Of a stretch of 8,056 nt of DNA, positions 6,445-8,056 are shown piece after piece (the first letter of the stretch is position 1; each line of letters begins with the position of its first letter). Location of the stretch: assembly GCA_964354365.1 (NCBI GenBank), contig CAYGZM010000166.1, forward strand, positions 1-8,056, given 5' to 3'. Source of the DNA: CAYGZM01 sp964354365 (GTDB taxonomy: Bacteria > Planctomycetota > Phycisphaerae > Sedimentisphaerales > Anaerobacaceae). Below the pieces are notes generated by a model. It searched no databases. It was not told the origin of the DNA and was given only the letters and a program-made list of their open reading frames with translations. The translations under genes and the position numbers were made by a program.

Positions 6445-6473
6445 TCTGGATTCGCACTTGCGCAGGAATGACG
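6445..6473. repeat. Half copy of the 1561-1648 interspersed repeat
   Basis: TCTGGATTCGCACTTGCGCAGGAATGAC matches the right half of the first repeat (TCTGGACTCCTGCTTTCGCAGGAGTGAC, 1602-1629) with several substitutions. Its GCGCAGGAATGAC end (6460-6472) is identical to 1636-1648. The hairpin stem has decayed, so this looks like an old or truncated copy. It lies in the leader of the following lipoprotein gene. Confidence 0.65.
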
Positions 6474-6506
6474 GCTGTCGATTGAGCAGTAGAAAGGAGT
6501 CGAAGA

Positions 6507-6941
6507 ATGAAGAGGTTGATCATTGTGCTGTCGCTGGCTGTGATGCTTTGTTCGTGTGCGCCGGCAAACCGTAGGCACTTGGGGGAGTGGAAGTCGATTG
6601 TGCCGGGCATAGGTCAGATGAGTCTGAAGATCGACCAGAGGACCGTCGAAATGACAACGCCCGACGGCGTCCAGTCCGGCGAATACACCATCGACTACGG
6701 CAAGACGCCCATCTGGCTTGATGTATCCTGGGGCGGCGAGATCGTCAGGTGCATCATTGAGTTCATCGACAGGAACACGTTCAGAATAATCGGCGAGAAT
6801 GATGCGGACAAGCCTCGGCCAAACAGCTTTGCGCCGGAAGAAGACATCGTGCTGTTTCAGAGAGTGAAGAAAAAGGGCCAGCCGTCTCCGAGCACGGGTT
6901 CCAAGCCGGCCGGGAACATGTCGCCAACAAACCCTCAATAG
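6507..6941 (+). CDS. Small secreted lipoprotein, TIGR03067-like
   Basis: 144 residues from ATG 6507 with AAAGGAG (6493-6499) at 7 nt spacing. The N-terminus MKRLIIVLSLAVMLCSC is a short lipoprotein signal with Cys17 as the likely acylated residue (lipobox LCSC). The mature protein begins with GEWKSI, then alternating beta strands (MSLKIDQRTVEMTT, SGEYTIDYGKTPIWLDVSW, CIIEFIDRNTFRIIG). This is the 'G.W...G.Y..D..K.P.W.D...' layout of small lipocalin-like TIGR03067-type proteins common in planctomycetes. The last 30 residues are a low-complexity Pro/Ser/Lys tail. Function in that family is unknown. The gene has a plausible promoter of its own and no close partner, and is followed by the repeat region. 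One sampled line is about 65% GC, like the host-type genes. Confidence 0.75.
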   Translation: MKRLIIVLSLAVMLCSCAPANRRHLGEWKSIVPGIGQMSLKIDQRTVEMTTPDGVQSGEYTIDYGKTPIWLDVSWGGEIVRCIIEFIDRNTFRIIGENDADKPRPNSFAPEEDIVLFQRVKKKGQPSPSTGSKPAGNMSPTNPQ

Positions 6942-7105
6942 CCGAACCCCGGCATTCCGAGCGAGGCCAGACGCCACCCCGTCATTTCGAGCGAGCCGCA
7001 AGGCGAGTCGAGACGCGTAGCTAAGCGCACAGCCCGGAACGGAAATCTATCTGATCAGCCGCTTCGCCGGGAAGTCAGAATAGACCCCTCGACTCCGGCC
7101 CGAAG
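6942..7105. repeat. Interspersed GTCATTCCGAGC-type repeat fragments, no gene
   Basis: No credible gene lies between the lipoprotein stop and the tandem units. The stretch holds a partial unit (GCATTCCGAGCGAGG, 6952-6966), a fuller direct unit (GTCATTTCGAGCGAGCC through GAGTCGAGACGCG, 6981-7018), and an inverted unit from 7082 to 7124 (CTCGACTCC...GCGCTCGGGGTGAC) with an internal GGCCC-GAA-GGGCC hairpin at 7097-7109. This is the widespread 'GTCATTCCGAGC...GAGTCGAGG' class of bacterial interspersed repeat, in head-to-head copies. Confidence 0.65.
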
Positions 7106-7257
7106 GGCCTGCGCTCGGGGTGACAAGACGCTTCGCTCGGGGTGACGAAGTCTGCGCTCGGGGCGCCATGGGGCTTCACTTGGGGTGACGAGGCTGGCGC
7201 TCCGGGTGACAAGGGGCTCCACTGGTGCTGGTGAAAGGCTGCGTTCGGGCCGACAGG
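7106..7257. repeat. Seven degenerate tandem units of 21-24 bp
   Basis: Units start at 7106, 7127, 7149, 7171, 7192, 7213 and 7237, with a consensus near GGCTgCGCTCGGGGTGACaA. Most keep the CGCTCGGGGTGAC core, which is the end of the adjacent inverted interspersed repeat, so the array seems to have grown by tandem duplication of that end and then diverged. The sixth unit is the most altered. No conserved reading frame runs through it. Confidence 0.7.
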
Positions 7258-7290
7258 AAAGACCATCATTCCAAGCGGACCCGCCCCACA

Positions 7291-7470
7291 CTGTCATTCC
7301 GAGCGGAGCGAAGCGGAGTCGAGGAATCTATTAAGACAGCAGTCCGTTCCGGCTTCTGTTGGTTCTCGATGCTCGATTCGCGCTGCGTAACGTGGTTCTC
7401 ATCCGTAGCCCGGATTCCCCGATGGGGGTCTGCGACTTCGTTGCGCTGCGCTCCAGCGAGAATGACAGAC
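7291..7470. repeat. Inverted pair of interspersed repeat units
   Basis: A well-preserved unit begins GTCATTCCGAGCGGAGCG and ends GAGTCGAGGAATC (about 7293-7328). A related unit in opposite orientation lies at about 7413-7466, reading GATTCCCC...GCGAGAATGAC on this strand. Together they enclose about 85 bp with no gene. The arrangement resembles a small non-autonomous element or paired palindromic repeats. The remaining 80 bp to 7549 shows nothing I can name. Confidence 0.6.
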
Positions 7471-7549
7471 ACTGTTCGACTGGGTTGCCACCCGGGCGAA
7501 GTATGGCCCACAATCGCATCCGATTCATTTGGTCTTTGCGCGGGCCGGA

Positions 7550-8056
7550 CTAAACCGGCTGGCCGGGGAGGGGCCAGACGTTTTCGGGCGGAATTTCGAC
7601 CGTGCCTTTCTCAAAGTCCTCGGCAGTGGGCTTGAGCGTCAGGTTGTAGAATTCGGGCTTGGCCGCCGGATCGGTCATTATCTGGCTCCAGGTCACCTGC
7701 TGGCCCGTGTAGGCGGAGATGCGCCCCATTACAGCGGTGGCGCTCGACTCGGCGACCGCCTTAGCCTGGTTCACGGGCTTGCCCTTATTGACATAGTAGA
7801 GCGTATCGACCTGCTCCTGAATATGGCCGGCCGGCGCTTGCGGCAGGTCTGCGGGAATCGGGGAGTTGCGGCACTTGGCGTAGTTGCCGCCGTCGGTGCG
7901 GCCCTTCTCAAAGACGAAGTCGTGCCCGGTCCAGTTATAGCAGCCGTTGATCTGTCGGCACATCGAGTGTATATGCACGCCGTCGCCGTAGTCGTAATCG
8001 ATGCTGAAGAAGTCGTACATATCGCCCGCGTTGCGTCGTCCGCGGCTGCCGAAGCC
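7550..8056 (-). CDS. Gfo/Idh/MocA-family oxidoreductase, C-terminal part only
   Basis: The minus-strand frame is open to the window edge, so the NAD(P)-binding N-terminal half lies outside; 168 residues are visible, ending at TAG (7552-7550). The segment holds the C-terminal substrate-side domain. It includes the MYDFFSIDYDYGDGVHIHSM strand, a CYNWTGHDFVFEKGRTDGG region, the QEQVDTLYYVNKGKPVNQAKAV helix, and the AESSATAVMGRISAYTGQQVTW block that is typical of planctomycete and Bacteroidota members of this superfamily. These enzymes oxidise or reduce sugars, inositols or related alcohols with NAD(P), often exported by the Tat system; the substrate cannot be given from this part. It converges on the repeat region and has no visible operon partner. 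The end has low-complexity Pro residues (EIPPENVWPLPGQPV). Confidence 0.88.
   Translation of the reverse strand, partial: GFGSRGRRNAGDMYDFFSIDYDYGDGVHIHSMCRQINGCYNWTGHDFVFEKGRTDGGNYAKCRNSPIPADLPQAPAGHIQEQVDTLYYVNKGKPVNQAKAVAESSATAVMGRISAYTGQQVTWSQIMTDPAAKPEFYNLTLKPTAEDFEKGTVEIPPENVWPLPGQPV

Noticed and set aside
6309..7001. Long minus-strand frame over the small lipoprotein gene
   Set aside because: It is Arg/Leu-rich antisense of the lipoprotein and translates the repeat fragment (VIPAQVRIQ). The plus gene has a signal peptide, lipobox and ribosome site.
7106..7257. CRISPR array
   Set aside because: Units are degenerate and directly abutting, with no unique spacers and no cas genes nearby.
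7544..7559. GCCGG/CCGGC hairpin at the oxidoreductase stop
   Set aside because: Five-bp stem with no T run on either strand; not convincing as a terminator.
7225..7635. Plus-strand frame through the repeat region
   Set aside because: It translates interspersed repeats (SFRAERSGVEES type), a classic spurious product, and runs into the oxidoreductase gene.

Overview
The window looks like a scaffold from an environmental (metagenomic) bacterial genome. A Planctomycetota member, perhaps of the Phycisphaerae, is my best guess. The guess rests on the Gfo/Idh/MocA-type oxidoreductase at the right edge, a lipoprotein resembling the small TIGR03067-like proteins common in that phylum, and abundant GTCATTCC-type interspersed repeats. 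No rRNA or tRNA is present to test it. A run of exactly 100 N (1452-1551) marks a scaffold gap of unknown true size.

Layout, left to right. (1) 1-1451: a large plus-strand gene open at both ends, probably a phage tail or baseplate-hub-like protein. (2) 1452-1665: the gap, then a two-hairpin interspersed repeat. (3) 1666-1947: a 93-residue single-pass membrane protein with a coiled coil. (4) 2010-4019: a convergent pair made of a class I SAM-dependent methyltransferase (plus) and a spore-photoproduct-lyase-like radical SAM protein (minus), whose stop codons are 3 bp apart. (5) 4120-4731: a lipoprotein with a second, glycine-rich hydrophobic segment. Regions 1, 3 and 5 read like the tail/lysis part of a prophage or phage-derived element, and region 4 reads like cargo inserted into it. 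(6) 4846-6335: a tight three-gene operon made of an unrecognised 225-residue protein, a putative antitoxin and a VapC-type PIN-domain toxin. (7) 6507-6941: a small lipoprotein with its own promoter. (8) 6942-7549: about 600 bp of repeats with no gene, including seven degenerate 21-24 bp tandem units. (9) 7550-8056: the C-terminal part of a Gfo/Idh/MocA-family oxidoreductase on the minus strand.

Base composition is mosaic. Single 60-base lines counted by hand give about 60-73% GC in the tail-like gene and both lipoprotein genes, about 42-45% in the methyltransferase and radical SAM genes, and about 38-52% in the toxin operon. This supports separate acquisition of the two low-GC blocks.

The most interesting part is the methyltransferase / radical SAM pair. 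The radical SAM protein has the SPL fold signature and the CxxxCxxC cluster motif, but has Glu where true spore photoproduct lyase has its catalytic hydrogen-donor Cys, so it probably catalyses something other than spore photoproduct repair. The three-gene VapC operon, with an unknown first gene and an antitoxin lacking an obvious DNA-binding domain, is the second item worth a look.
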